From NCBI GenBank assembly GCA_011525945.1, contig WYBJ01000321.1:1-39992 (forward strand): DNA of 39,992 nucleotides, given 5' to 3'. The translations under genes were made by a program, and so were the position numbers. Below the pieces are notes generated by a model. The model worked only from the letters and a program-made list of their open reading frames with translations, made no database searches and was not told the DNA's origin. This DNA comes from Burkholderiaceae bacterium (GTDB lineage: Bacteria; Pseudomonadota; Gammaproteobacteria; Burkholderiales; WYBJ01). Of the stretch, positions 16,050 to 25,671 are shown piece by piece; the stretch's first letter is position 1, and each line of letters begins with the position of its first letter.

Positions 16050-17570
16050 TCAGCCCGTCTCCTGCTGCGCCACCGGAAACCGCCGCGGCACCACAATCAG
16101 AATCAGCACCATCAGCAGCGCGATTGCCGCCATGCCGGCGAACAGATGGCGCGTCGCGAACGCGATCGAGTCGCGCAGATACGCTGCTGCCGCCCCGTCA
16201 TGGCCGGCGTGCAACACGCTGATGAGGTCGTTGATGCTGCCCGGCAAGTGTGCGCGCATGGCCGGCGGCGCGCTCTCCAACCTCGCCGCCACCGCCGCGT
16301 TGAAAACCGTGCCGAACAGCGCCGCGCCGAGACTCTGCCCGAGGTAGCGGGAAAACAGGTTGGCGCCGGTGACGACGCCGCGTTGACTCCAACCCACCAC
16401 CGATTGCAGGCCCACCAGCAGCGACGTCGACAGCAGCCCAAACCCGGCGCCCAGCACGATCTGATCGAGCACCACGGCCCATACCGGTTGCGGCACGGGC
16501 ATCGACGTGAATGCCACCGATGCGAGCAGGAGCAACGCGGCGCCGATCAGCGCTGTGTCGCGAAATCCAACGCGCAGATACAGTCGACCGGACAATGCCG
16601 AAGCCGTCGGCCAGCCAAGGCTCATGCTCGCCAGCACCAGCCCCGCTGCGATCGGCCCGAGACCCTGCACGGACTGCGAAAAGGTCGGCAGATAGGCGTT
16701 CGGCGCCATCATCACGATGCCCATCCCGATCGTCGCGACGTTCGACCCGAGGAGCACCCGCTGCCGCCACAGCCAACCGGGCATGACCGGCTCGGCTGCG
16801 CGGCGCTCGACCCACACCGTCAGCGCCAGCAGCGCTGCGCAGGCGCCGAATGTCAGCAGGCTCGGCAGCGACAGCCACGGCCATGCCTGACCGCCTTGCA
16901 GAAGCCCGAAGATGAGAATTCCCACCACGGCCAGAACCAGCGCAGAACCTGCATAGTCGATGCGCGGGCGGCGACGTTCGTGCGTCTCGTGCAGGAAAAC
17001 CGCGATCAGCCCGAGCGCCAGCGCACCGATAGGAAGGTTGACGAGGAAGATCCAACGCCAGCTCGCGTACTCGGCGAACGCGCCACCGAGCAGTGGCCCC
17101 GCGATCGCGGCGATCCCCCACACGCTCGACAGCCAACCCTGCACCAGCGCGCGTTCGCGCACCGAATACAAGTCTCCCGCCAGCGTCGCCACCGTGGCCA
17201 TGATCGCGCCCGCACCGAGTCCTTGCAGGCCGCGAAACACGATCAACGGCAGGATGCCCCATGCCAGCGACGACGCGGCCGACCCGGCGAGGAAGATCAA
17301 GGTGCCGGCGATCAGTACCGGCTTGCGGCCGAACTGATCCGAGAGCTTGCCATATACGGGGATCGTGACGGTCTGCGCCAGCAGGTAGATCGAGAACACC
17401 CAACTGAACAAGCGAAAGCCCCCGAGGTCGCCCACGATCTGCGGGATTGCCGTCGACACGATGGTGGTGTCCATCGCGGCGAGCATCATGGTGCACATCA
17501 GCGCGGCAAGCACCCAGCGGCGCGCCTGAACGCGGCGTGCGCCCGCCACGGCTGTCGGTATTTCGTTCAT
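16050..17570 (-). CDS. MFS exporter, DHA2 (EmrB/QacA) type
   Basis: 506 residues with about 14 hydrophobic segments, the DHA2 topology. The first helix holds motif D1, MDTTIVSTAIPQI. The loop after helix 2 holds motif A, GKLSDQFGRKP. Motif C-like GIAAIAGPLLGGAF, typical of proton-driven antiporters, follows. Members export drugs, dyes and organic acids across the inner membrane. No adaptor (EmrA) or regulator gene is adjacent. It is on the same strand as the amidase group but separated from it by about 250 bases, so it is likely its own transcription unit. Confidence 0.9.
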   Translation of the reverse strand: MNEIPTAVAGARRVQARRWVLAALMCTMMLAAMDTTIVSTAIPQIVGDLGGFRLFSWVFSIYLLAQTVTIPVYGKLSDQFGRKPVLIAGTLIFLAGSAASSLAWGILPLIVFRGLQGLGAGAIMATVATLAGDLYSVRERALVQGWLSSVWGIAAIAGPLLGGAFAEYASWRWIFLVNLPIGALALGLIAVFLHETHERRRPRIDYAGSALVLAVVGILIFGLLQGGQAWPWLSLPSLLTFGACAALLALTVWVERRAAEPVMPGWLWRQRVLLGSNVATIGMGIVMMAPNAYLPTFSQSVQGLGPIAAGLVLASMSLGWPTASALSGRLYLRVGFRDTALIGAALLLLASVAFTSMPVPQPVWAVVLDQIVLGAGFGLLSTSLLVGLQSVVGWSQRGVVTGANLFSRYLGQSLGAALFGTVFNAAVAARLESAPPAMRAHLPGSINDLISVLHAGHDGAAAAYLRDSIAFATRHLFAGMAAIALLMVLILIVVPRRFPVAQQETG

Positions 17571-17730
17571 AGAGACAGCATCCCGTGCGACGACCTGCCC
17601 GTCAACGCGCCTCGAGTGTCGCGCATCGGATCGGCGTCAAGGTCGATCGTGATCGAGGAATCGTGCGCGCCAAGGTTTCCCTGCGGGTACGCGGCGCACG
17701 CTCCGGGAACGAACCAGCCCCGCTGGTAAG

Positions 17731-18726
17731 TCAACGAGTATCGCCCCCGAGTGCACCGATCTGCCGGCCCGGTTCGCCGAAGAACTCCCGCATCAGGAAT
17801 TCCTCCAACCCGGCGTTGTCGGCCGGGCGCGCGGACAGCGTGACATCGCGCCCGAGACGATCCGATTCCCAGAGAAAATCGCCGGATTCGTGTTCCCGGA
17901 TGATCGCGATCATGCGCCGGATGACAGCGAGCTTGATGTCGCTGTGGTTGCCCTTGCGCACCTCGATCAGCTGGCTGGTGTTGCGCCGGATGTCCTTGTT
18001 CCAGCCGTAGAAGATGAACTCTGCCTCGCTGTAGTGCAGGCGCGTGACCTGGAAGATGCCACCGCCCGGCTTGCGCGATCCGCCAAATTCCGGCGCTCGA
18101 CCCAGACCGAGATTGCGCGCAACGATCTGGTTGCGCCGTGCCTCCTCGTCCGATTGCGCGGGTTGCACGCTCGCTGGGCTGGGCGGCACGGCCGATTCAC
18201 CCCGTGCACGGCGCCGCGCTTCGATATACGAGGCGAGATCGCGCGCCCGAGGCGGTTCGGCTTGTTCCGGTACGGCGGGCGCGGGCGGCATGATCGGTGA
18301 TGTTTCTTCGGGCGCCGGCGGGGCGGTGACGACCGGGGGCGGAGCGCGCCTCTTGGGCGGCCCGGGCGGCCGAATGGATTCCGGGCGCGGTGGCGGCGCA
18401 ACCCGCGGCGCAGTAATCGCAGGGCGTGGTGGCGGCGCGGACGGCGCGATCGGAGTAACGAATGCGGGCGCGGGGATCGATGTCGGCGCCTCCAGTGCCG
18501 GTCGTCTGGGCTCGAGCGCCACGTCGAGTCGGGTCTCCGCCGAAAGATGGGGTGTAAGTCGCAGCGGCGGCAGCACGAACAACACGGCGACGTGCACCAG
18601 CGCCGAGAGCAGCAGCACGATCCAGAACGCGGGGACTTCGACCGTATCGCGCCGCGCCGATACGGCCGCCGTTGCCGCATCGATCGAATACTCGGGCGGA
18701 AGGGGCAGCAAGTCAGGGGGATCCAC
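17731..18726 (-). CDS. Proline-rich, TonB-like single-pass membrane protein
   Basis: 331 residues from a GTG at 18726; the start is uncertain because no good ribosome site is seen. One transmembrane helix lies near residues 33-53 (FWIVLLLSALVHVAVLFVL). A Pro/Ala/Arg-rich stretch follows at about 75-170, as in TonB and TolA linkers. The C-terminal 120 residues form a conserved-looking domain (EAEFIFYGWNKDIRRNT, then DIKLAVIRRMIAIIRE and GLEEFLMREFFGE). This domain is not the standard TonB C-terminus. The protein probably spans the periplasm from the inner membrane, but no ExbB/ExbD genes are adjacent and its function is unknown. Confidence 0.75.
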   Translation of the reverse strand: MDPPDLLPLPPEYSIDAATAAVSARRDTVEVPAFWIVLLLSALVHVAVLFVLPPLRLTPHLSAETRLDVALEPRRPALEAPTSIPAPAFVTPIAPSAPPPRPAITAPRVAPPPRPESIRPPGPPKRRAPPPVVTAPPAPEETSPIMPPAPAVPEQAEPPRARDLASYIEARRRARGESAVPPSPASVQPAQSDEEARRNQIVARNLGLGRAPEFGGSRKPGGGIFQVTRLHYSEAEFIFYGWNKDIRRNTSQLIEVRKGNHSDIKLAVIRRMIAIIREHESGDFLWESDRLGRDVTLSARPADNAGLEEFLMREFFGEPGRQIGALGGDTR

Positions 18727-18910
18727 TTGACGTCAGTCTGTCAGACCGATAACGATAGCGTCGGTTTCTTCACGTATGTCGGTGCAGAAGCGATCATTGC
18801 GGATGCGCGCTCCCGCGCAGACCGCCGGCGGGCGTCGACGGCGTGTGCGGATACCGAACGCTCGCCGCACGCTCGGCGCGCTGCCGCGGATACCCGGACC
18901 GCGCGCGCCC

Positions 18911-20092
18911 TCAACCGGTCGCGCGCCGGATCGCGAGCCGCGTTTCCACGATACGCGCGAATACCGTCGCGCCGACCGGCAGTGCTTCGTCGTTGAAGTC
19001 GTAGCCCGGATTGTGCACTTCGCATGGGCCCTCGCCCGCGCCATTGCCGATGTTGAAGTAGCAGCCGGGGACCTTCTCCAGCATGAAGGAAAAGTCCTCC
19101 GAAGCCATGATGAGCGCGGGATCGCGCACGACATTCTCGCTACCCACGACCTCGGCGCACACGCTGGCGACGAACTCGGCTTCGCCGGTGTCGTTCACGG
19201 TCGGCGAGAAGATCACGCGGAAGTCGACCTTTGCCTCGGCGCCGAATGCTCGGGCGACGCCGTCTGCGATGCGCGTCATCGCCTGCTCGATGCGCGCCAT
19301 GACCTCCCGCGAGAAGGTGCGCACCGTACCGGAAAGCCGCGCGCTCTGGGGGATGACATTGTAGGCATCGCCGCTGCGGATCATCGTGACCGAGACCACT
19401 GCCGTGTCGACCGGTGCGACGTTGCGGGCAACGATCGTTTGCAGTGCAGTCGTCAGGTGCGCTGCGACGACGATCGAATCGACTCCGGTCTCGGGCCGCG
19501 CGCCGTGCGCGCCTTTGCCGATGATGTCGATGTCGAAGAAGGCGCCGCCGGCCATCATCGGCCCGGAGCGAACCGCGAAGCGCCCGAGCGCGAGGCCGGG
19601 CCGGTTGTGCATCCCGAACACCGCCTCGCAGGGAAAGCGCTCGAACAGGCCGTCGGCGATCATCGCCTGCGCACCGCCGAGACCTTCCTCGGCGGGCTGG
19701 AAGATGAAATGCACGGTACCGTTAAAGCGCTGCGTCTGGCTCAGGTACTTCGCGGCCGCGAGCAGCATGGTCGTGTGGCCATCGTGACCGCAGGCGTGCA
19801 TCGTGCCGGGCGAGCCCGAGCGGTGCTCGAAGGTATTCGCTTCGTGGATCGGCAGCGCGTCCATGTCGGCGCGTAACCCGATCGCGCGCAATCCGTCTCC
19901 CGCGCGCAGCACACCGACCACGCCCGTGCGACCGATGCCGGTATGCACCTCGCAGCCGAACTCGCGCAGCTTCTGCGCGACCGTGGCGGCCGTGCGGTTC
20001 TCCTCGAATCCGAGCTCCGGGTGCGCGTGGATGTCGCGGCGCCAGCGCGTCATCTCGTCCTGCGCCACTGCAATCGATTCGATCAGCTGCAT
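18911..20092 (-). CDS. M20 family amidohydrolase (hippurate/N-acyl-amino-acid hydrolase type)
   Basis: 393 residues from the ATG at 20092, chosen because GGGAG precedes it; an upstream in-frame start would add an unconserved 21 residues. M20D metal-binding motifs are intact: HACGHDGH with Cys101 and His103, PAEEG with Glu135-Glu136, HNRPG with His162, and the late VHNPGYDFNDE histidine. The two-metal site hydrolyses N-acyl amino acids such as hippurate or indole-acetyl conjugates. It is likely cytoplasmic. Substrate specificity cannot be read from the sequence. Confidence 0.9.
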   Translation of the reverse strand: MQLIESIAVAQDEMTRWRRDIHAHPELGFEENRTAATVAQKLREFGCEVHTGIGRTGVVGVLRAGDGLRAIGLRADMDALPIHEANTFEHRSGSPGTMHACGHDGHTTMLLAAAKYLSQTQRFNGTVHFIFQPAEEGLGGAQAMIADGLFERFPCEAVFGMHNRPGLALGRFAVRSGPMMAGGAFFDIDIIGKGAHGARPETGVDSIVVAAHLTTALQTIVARNVAPVDTAVVSVTMIRSGDAYNVIPQSARLSGTVRTFSREVMARIEQAMTRIADGVARAFGAEAKVDFRVIFSPTVNDTGEAEFVASVCAEVVGSENVVRDPALIMASEDFSFMLEKVPGCYFNIGNGAGEGPCEVHNPGYDFNDEALPVGATVFARIVETRLAIRRATG

Positions 20093-20517
20093 GGTTCGAC
20101 TCCCGTTGTCGTCGCGGACAGGATCGTCAACGCGCCTCGCCCTCTCGAGCGGCACTCTATCGCCCGCCCTCTGCGGCAGTCAATCGCAAGCCGGGCCGCC
20201 AGCGGCATCATGCGCGCAGCATAGACGGTTCGCCCGATATCGTTCTGTACGCTGCACCGGCAAGACCGGTTCGCTTGAACCCGGACGCTGGCAGCTCCCA
20301 ACCGAAGGGAGGATCGGACGGCAGTCTGGCTCTTTTCTCATACCGCCCGCAGTCGCTGCGCAAGCCGCGCATCGTATGCCCGGCGATGCCCGTCCGCCGT
20401 CCTCACCGGGCGCTCTGTGCTGGCGGACGTCTCGCCCGTCGCGGCCGCATTCGGCGCAACACCGGTGCAAGGGCGGCGCCGAATCTATAATCGAACGCTG
20501 CAAACGGGAGCAAACCG
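20093..20517. other. Divergent intergenic region
   Basis: 425 bases between the divergently transcribed M20 and MDR genes. The only regulatory signal I see is TATAAT at 20486-20491, upstream of the MDR gene. No gene is supported. Confidence 0.5.
20486..20510 (+). promoter_or_regulatory. -10 box and ribosome site of the MDR gene
   Basis: TATAAT at 20486-20491 is a consensus sigma70 -10 hexamer 26 bases before the ATG. ACGGGAG (20504-20510) is a good Shine-Dalgarno sequence. No convincing -35 hexamer is found at the usual spacing. Confidence 0.45.
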
Positions 20518-21510
20518 ATGAAAGCGATCCGCATCACGCGAACCGGTGGGCCGGAAGTCTTGGAGTACGTCGAGTTGCCCACACCCGAGCCCGACGCGGG
20601 CGAGGTTCTGGTCAAAGCGCACGCGATCGGCGTCTGCATGCCGGAGACCTACGTGCGCAAGGGCACCTATCGTTGGATGCCGAAGCTACCGGCGATTCCC
20701 GGGATCGAGATGAGCGGCACGGTCGCGAAGATCGGCGCCGGCGTGCGCAAGCTGCGCATCGGCCAACAGGTGTTCGTCTCCGCGCGCGAGTTCGAGGAGC
20801 GCGCGGGTTGTTATGCCGAGTATGTGAAGGCGCCGGAGCACAAGATCTATCCCGTGGCCGAGGGCGTCGATCTTGACCAAGTGGCGGGACTCGCGAATTA
20901 CCAGGTCGCATGGCATCTGCTGAATAGCGCGCTGAAAGGTTTTCAGTACGAGTCCGTGCTGGTGATGGCGGCCGCGGGCGGGGTCGGCACGGCACTGGTG
21001 CAGCTTGCCAAGGCCGCAGGCAAGCGCGTCATCGGCGTGGTGAGCTCCAAGGTGCGCGGAGACTTCGCGCGCAGCCAAGGCGCCGACGCGATCGTGGACC
21101 GTACCCGAGGCGACATCGTCGCTCAGGTCCGGCAACTGACCGATGGTCGCGGTGTAGACCTGATTCTCACCATTGCCGGCGGCAGCGCGATGATCTCGCT
21201 GTTCGATTGTCTCGATCGCTTCGGCATGCTGATGTTGTACGGGCGCATGGACGGCCCGCCGCAGGGCGACATCGCAGCCGCCGTTGAAAAGGCCCCGGTG
21301 CGTAGCCTCGCCTACCGCTATTTCTCGATTCACACGCTCGATGACTGGCCGGAGCTGCGCGCGCGTGCAACCCATGCGCTCATCCGTATGCTGCAGGAAC
21401 GCACGATCACGGTGCCGATCTACGACCGCATCCCATTGGCGGAAGCGGCACGCGCGCACCGGGTGTTCGAGTCCGGCGAGGTGATGGGCAAGCTCATCAT
21501 GAAGCCGTAA
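20518..21510 (+). CDS. NADPH:quinone reductase-like oxidoreductase (MDR superfamily, zinc-free)
   Basis: 330 residues. The N-terminal GroES-like domain has GIEMSGTVAKIGAGV, and the Rossmann domain starts with the AAAGGVGTALVQLAKA motif (AAGGVG at 152-157). The usual catalytic-zinc ligand pattern of alcohol dehydrogenases is absent, placing it with quinone oxidoreductase/enoyl reductase-type enzymes that use NADPH. Substrates are unknown. It has a clear ribosome site and a TATAAT upstream. It is monocistronic; the next gene is on the opposite strand. Confidence 0.88.
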   Translation: MKAIRITRTGGPEVLEYVELPTPEPDAGEVLVKAHAIGVCMPETYVRKGTYRWMPKLPAIPGIEMSGTVAKIGAGVRKLRIGQQVFVSAREFEERAGCYAEYVKAPEHKIYPVAEGVDLDQVAGLANYQVAWHLLNSALKGFQYESVLVMAAAGGVGTALVQLAKAAGKRVIGVVSSKVRGDFARSQGADAIVDRTRGDIVAQVRQLTDGRGVDLILTIAGGSAMISLFDCLDRFGMLMLYGRMDGPPQGDIAAAVEKAPVRSLAYRYFSIHTLDDWPELRARATHALIRMLQERTITVPIYDRIPLAEAARAHRVFESGEVMGKLIMKP

Positions 21511-21651
21511 TGCCGGGGCGTGAAAACCGCCAAGCTCAGCTCTTGCTTTTTGCGCGCGCGAGAACGAATTCCCCGGCGCGACTCGATGCCAGGCGCATGC
21601 TCGCGCTAGCATTGCAACGTGTGGTGCATCGGATGAGCCCGCGCGCGGGAC

Positions 21652-22248
21652 TCAGTTCGTCGGGCCGATGCCGGCTTCCTTGACGACCTTGCGCCACTTC
21701 GCGAGCTCGCTGCGCAGATGCCGGTCGAATGCCTGTGCGGTGCCACCCACAGGCTGCAACCCCAAGGTGGCGAGCCGCCGGTGAATCTCAGGATCGCGAA
21801 TCGTCTTGACGAGCTCGGCATTGAGCTTCGCGACGATTGCAGCCGGTGTCGCGTGCGGCGCGACGACCCCGTACCACGCATCGACCTCGTATCCGGGTAC
21901 GGTCTCGGCGACCGCTGGCAGCTCCGGCGCGATCGGCGAGCGCCAGGCACTGGTCACGGCAAGCGCACGCAGCTTACCGGCGCGAGCCGCAGGCAGCGAC
22001 GTGACCACGTTGTTCATCATCACGTGCACCTGCCCGGTGATCAAGTCGATCGTCGCGGGTGCGCCGCCTTTGACCTGCCGGCCGAGCGTTTCGCTCAGCT
22101 GGTTGCCGATCAGGCGGGCCTGAGTATCGTTGGGCCCGCCGGCCGCGAAGCCGACCACCAGCCGGATCGGCCGCACGGGATAACTTTGCGCAATCGCGCT
22201 CGATACCAACACGCTCAGAGCGAGACCGCCAAACAATCCGTTCAACTA
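21652..22248 (-). pseudogene. Bug/TctC-type solute-binding protein, internally deleted
   Basis: What remains reads like a Bug-family periplasmic binding protein (YPVRPIRLVVGFAAGGPND at the start, AKLNAELVKTIRDPEIHRRL near the end). It is only 197 residues instead of about 320. The sequence jumps from LSETLGRQV directly to KGGAPATIDL, removing about 120 residues compared with the intact paralogue at 23066-24064, in frame, at about 22075. A TAG stop (22246-22248) also lies directly before the shortened signal peptide, leaving only TTG codons as starts. Domain 1 is largely missing, so ligand binding is unlikely. Bug proteins normally deliver carboxylates to tripartite transporters. Confidence 0.8.
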
Positions 22249-22326
22249 CCAGCCGCCGGTTCCAAGGTACAAACGATCCGGTACGATACAAGTCGCTGCC
22301 GGACCTTGCAACGACGGTGGCCCGCG

Positions 22327-22788
22327 CTATGCCTTGGCGGTGACCTCATCCAGGTGTTTTCCGGCTGACCAGAGCCAGCGATAGACCAGGCTGAGAACGA
22401 GCCAGTACACGATGCTCAGCACGAGCATGACAGCAGCTGCAACGTGACCCCGATCGAGCAAGAACGGCCTGGCGCCTGCCAACGGCCAGAGCACCACCAT
22501 CATGATCAGCCAGCACGCGAGGGCGAACACCAGGGCGTTGACCAGAAACGATCGGACGGGAATTTTCGGTGCGAGATACGCATACAGATTGCTGCAAATG
22601 AAAATGCCGAGAACGAGAAACGCGAGCCAGCCGTAGAGAACGTGATTGGGCGCCCCCATGAGCGATGCGAACATCCGACCGATACCCACTCTGGGTAGTC
22701 CATGAACCGCGTTGTTCATAAGCAGCATTGCCCCCACTGCAAAAGTTGCAACCAACCCGCCTAGCGATGCCACCTTGATCCTGTCCAT
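22327..22788 (-). CDS. Small four-helix inner-membrane protein, unknown
   Basis: 153 residues from the ATG at 22788, which has GGAGG about 10 bases upstream; a TTG seven codons earlier overlaps that ribosome site and is unlikely. Four hydrophobic segments are visible: residues about 7-26, 50-70, 82-105 and 113-135. The second ends in a short charged loop before PKIPVRSFLVNALVFA. No conserved catalytic motif is seen and I do not recognise the family. It is divergent from the intact Bug gene. Confidence 0.7.
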   Translation of the reverse strand: MDRIKVASLGGLVATFAVGAMLLMNNAVHGLPRVGIGRMFASLMGAPNHVLYGWLAFLVLGIFICSNLYAYLAPKIPVRSFLVNALVFALACWLIMMVVLWPLAGARPFLLDRGHVAAAVMLVLSIVYWLVLSLVYRWLWSAGKHLDEVTAKA

Positions 22789-23065
22789 TTCTTGCCTGCC
22801 TCCATTCAAGATACCAACGGGAATTGGATTTCTCGCGTTTTGCGAGGTTCCGATTTTTTGCCCTCGAATAGCAAGCCCGATGCCTGGCGTACGGAGTCGG
22901 CCGGACGGTTTATCGTGGGCGCGAGGACGCGGATGCGTTGCTTACAATTTGCTGACATGACGATCGCGTGCTACCGTGATAAGCGAGTCGACACGCAGCC
23001 ACCAGGTGGGCCGAGACGCGAGGTCCATGGAGCCACGTCGTATCCTGCAAAGCAAGGATGAAGCG

Positions 23066-24064
23066 ATGACGATCCGATCCGTCGCATGCCGGGTGTTCAG
23101 AATGTTGCCTGTCATCGCCGTAGTGGCCACGGCATCCCCAGTCGCCGCCGCAGCGCAAGTGCACGAGTATCCGGCTCGGCAGATTCGCCTCATCGTTCCC
23201 TTAGCACCCGGCGGAGGCTCGGACTTCGTGGGCCGGCTCATCGGCCAGAAGCTCTCCGAGCAACTCGGCCAGCAGGTGGTCGTCGACAACCGGCCCGGCG
23301 CCGCCTCGCTGGTCGGCACTCAGATCGCCGCACGCAGCGCGCCCGACGGATACACCTTGTTGCTCGCGGACGCCGGTTTCACCATCAACATCGCGTTCTT
23401 CAAAGACCCAAGGTACGACGCGCACAAGGACTTCGAACCTGTCTCCGTCATCGCTCAGACGCCTTACATCCTCGTCGTCAATCCGCAGTTGCCCTACGCG
23501 AAAAGTCTGAAGGACTTCATCGCCGCGGCGAGGGCACAGCCCGGCAAGCTCGCGCTGGGATCGGCCGGTAGCGGCAGCGGCACGCACATGACCGGCGAGC
23601 TCTTCCGCCTGCGCACCGGGATTTCCATGACACACGTGCCGTACAAGAGCGTGGGTCCGGCTATGGCTGACGTGGTCGCGGGACAGATCCAATCGACTTT
23701 CTCGACCCCCCCGACCTCGCTCCCGCTCGCCAAGGCGGGACGGCTGCGTATCCTTGCGGCAGCGGCGCCGAAGCGCAGCCCGCTGCTGCCGGACGTGCCG
23801 ACTTTTGCGGAAAACGGCCTCGCGGGCATCGACGTGTCGAACTGGTACAGCGTGATGTCGGTGGGCGGGACGCCGCAGCCGGTGATCCAGCGCCTGACTA
23901 CGGCGATCCACCGGGCGATCGCCTCGCCCGACATGCGCGAGCGCCTCGCCAACGCAGCGCTGGAAGCCGCGCCGAACACACCGGACGCGTTCCGTGCGAT
24001 GGTCGACCGCGAGATCAAGCGCTGGGTGAGCGTGGTCAAGGACGCTGGCATCGCGCAGCAATAA
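23066..24064 (+). CDS. Bug/TctC family tripartite tricarboxylate-type solute-binding protein
   Basis: 332 residues from the ATG at 23066, preceded by AAGGA. A signal peptide covers about residues 1-30, ending in AAAAQ. Hallmarks of the Bug family follow: the EYPARQIRLIVPLAPGGGSD opening, VVVDNRPGAAS, ARSAPDGYTLL, and THVPYKSVGPA. These proteins bind carboxylated compounds in the periplasm and are greatly expanded in betaproteobacteria, usually as orphans without adjacent membrane subunits, as here. The jet operon begins 149 bases downstream on the same strand. Confidence 0.93.
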   Translation: MTIRSVACRVFRMLPVIAVVATASPVAAAAQVHEYPARQIRLIVPLAPGGGSDFVGRLIGQKLSEQLGQQVVVDNRPGAASLVGTQIAARSAPDGYTLLLADAGFTINIAFFKDPRYDAHKDFEPVSVIAQTPYILVVNPQLPYAKSLKDFIAAARAQPGKLALGSAGSGSGTHMTGELFRLRTGISMTHVPYKSVGPAMADVVAGQIQSTFSTPPTSLPLAKAGRLRILAAAAPKRSPLLPDVPTFAENGLAGIDVSNWYSVMSVGGTPQPVIQRLTTAIHRAIASPDMRERLANAALEAAPNTPDAFRAMVDREIKRWVSVVKDAGIAQQ

Positions 24065-24213
24065 CTGCGATTTCTTGGAGCCGGACTGCAGCCCTCAGTC
24101 CCCTCGGATCAGATCGGACTCCTCGGCAGCAGGCGCGAAGAAAGACTTTAACCCTCGTCAGGCGGCATCCGGCCCTCTCCCCGCCGCGCCTTGCCTGCCG
24201 TATTCTTCGCTGC

Positions 24214-25668
24214 GTGAGCATCGACTACGCGACCCTCGAAGCGCTGCGCAGCCACCACCCGGCTTGGCGCCTGCTGCGCTCGGATCACGCCGCGCTGGTG
24301 GTGAGTTTCCTCAACCGGGTGTTCATTGCACCGAACGTGCGCGTGATGGCTGCTGCGGATCTCGCCGAGGCGCTCGACGACACGCTCTTCGCGCTGCGCG
24401 AGCGGCTCGGGCAGGACGTGTTCCCGCGCCCAGCGCTCGAGTATCTGAACGAATGGGCGAGCCCGGAGCGCGCGTGGCTGCGCAAGTACTACGGCCCAGG
24501 CTCGGACGAGCCGCTGTTCGACCTTACGCCCGCGGCCGAGAAGGCGATCGCTTGGCTCGGCACACTCACCGAGCGTGCCTTCGTCGGCACCGAATCGCGC
24601 CTGCTCACGCTATTCGATCTGCTGCGCCAGATGAGCGTGGGCGCCGAGGCCGATCCGGACAAGCGCATCGCGGAGCTGCGCCGGCATCGCGATGAAATCG
24701 ACGCGCAGATCGCGCGCATCGAATCCGGCGACGTGGTGCTGCTCGACGACGCCGCACTCAGGGATCGCTTCCAGCAGTTCATGCAGCTCGCACGCGAGCT
24801 ATTGACCGATTTCCGCGAGGTCGAGGAAAACTTCCGCCAGCTCGACCGGCGCGCGCGCGAGCGCATCGCGCTTTGGGAAGGTGGCAAAGGCGCGCTGCTC
24901 GAGCTCATCATGGGCGAGCGCGACGCCATCTCCGATTCCGACCAAGGCAAGAGCTTTCGCGCCTTCTGGGACTTCCTCATGTCCAGTCGGCGCCAGGAGG
25001 AGCTCTCCGAGCTGCTCGAGCGCGTGCTGGCATTGACGCCGATCGCCGAGCTGAATCCCGATCCGCGCACGCGGCGCGTACACTACGACTGGCTCGAGGC
25101 AGGCGAGCACACGCAACGTACCGTCGCCCAGCTCTCGCAGCAGTTGCGGCGCTTTCTCGACGATCAGGCATGGCTGGAGAACCGCCGTATCATGGACATC
25201 CTGCGCGGGATCGAGGCAAGGGCGCTGGCGCTGCGCGACGCGCCCCCGTCCGCTGAGGCGATGTCGATCGCCGGCCTGTCTGCCGACATCGAGCTGCCGC
25301 TGGAGCGGCCGCTGTACACGCCCAGTGTGAAACCGGTGATCGCCGATATCGCCCTGGAATCGGGCGATGCCGAGCTCGATGCCGCGGCGCTCTATGCGCA
25401 GGTCGTGGTCGATCGGGCGCAGCTCGCGCACAATATCCGCCACGCGCTGCACGCGCGCGCGCAAGTGACGCTGCACGAGATCGTGCAAACGCGGCCGCTC
25501 GCGCACGGCCTGGCCGAGCTGGTGGCGTATCTGCAACTGGGCAGCGAAACGTTCAAGACGGCAGTGGATGAGGGCACGACCGACGTGATCGCATGGCAAT
25601 CGACTGGCCGCGACGGTATTGAGACCACGCGGCAGGCGCGGCTACCGCGCATCATCTTCATGCGCTAG
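24214..25668 (+). CDS. jetA: Wadjet JetA (DUF3375), kleisin-like subunit
   Basis: 484 residues from a GTG at 24214; the sequence MSIDYATLEALRSHHPAWRLL is the expected N-terminus, though the ribosome site is weak. JetA is the kleisin that bridges the SMC-like JetC dimer. It has winged-helix-like ends and a central coiled region (residues about 150-210, RIAELRRHRDEIDAQIARIE). The following order, jetB, jetC, jetD, defines Wadjet type I. The complex extrudes plasmid DNA loops and cleaves small circular DNA, which protects against plasmids. The stop is 3 bases before jetB. Codon use matches the surrounding chromosome, with no sign of recent transfer. Confidence 0.93.
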   Translation: MSIDYATLEALRSHHPAWRLLRSDHAALVVSFLNRVFIAPNVRVMAAADLAEALDDTLFALRERLGQDVFPRPALEYLNEWASPERAWLRKYYGPGSDEPLFDLTPAAEKAIAWLGTLTERAFVGTESRLLTLFDLLRQMSVGAEADPDKRIAELRRHRDEIDAQIARIESGDVVLLDDAALRDRFQQFMQLARELLTDFREVEENFRQLDRRARERIALWEGGKGALLELIMGERDAISDSDQGKSFRAFWDFLMSSRRQEELSELLERVLALTPIAELNPDPRTRRVHYDWLEAGEHTQRTVAQLSQQLRRFLDDQAWLENRRIMDILRGIEARALALRDAPPSAEAMSIAGLSADIELPLERPLYTPSVKPVIADIALESGDAELDAAALYAQVVVDRAQLAHNIRHALHARAQVTLHEIVQTRPLAHGLAELVAYLQLGSETFKTAVDEGTTDVIAWQSTGRDGIETTRQARLPRIIFMR

Positions 25669-25671
25669 ACG

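Noticed and set aside
16146..17729. 527-codon open frame antisense to the MFS gene
   Set aside because: Arg/His/Gln-rich translation opposite a well-supported transporter gene.
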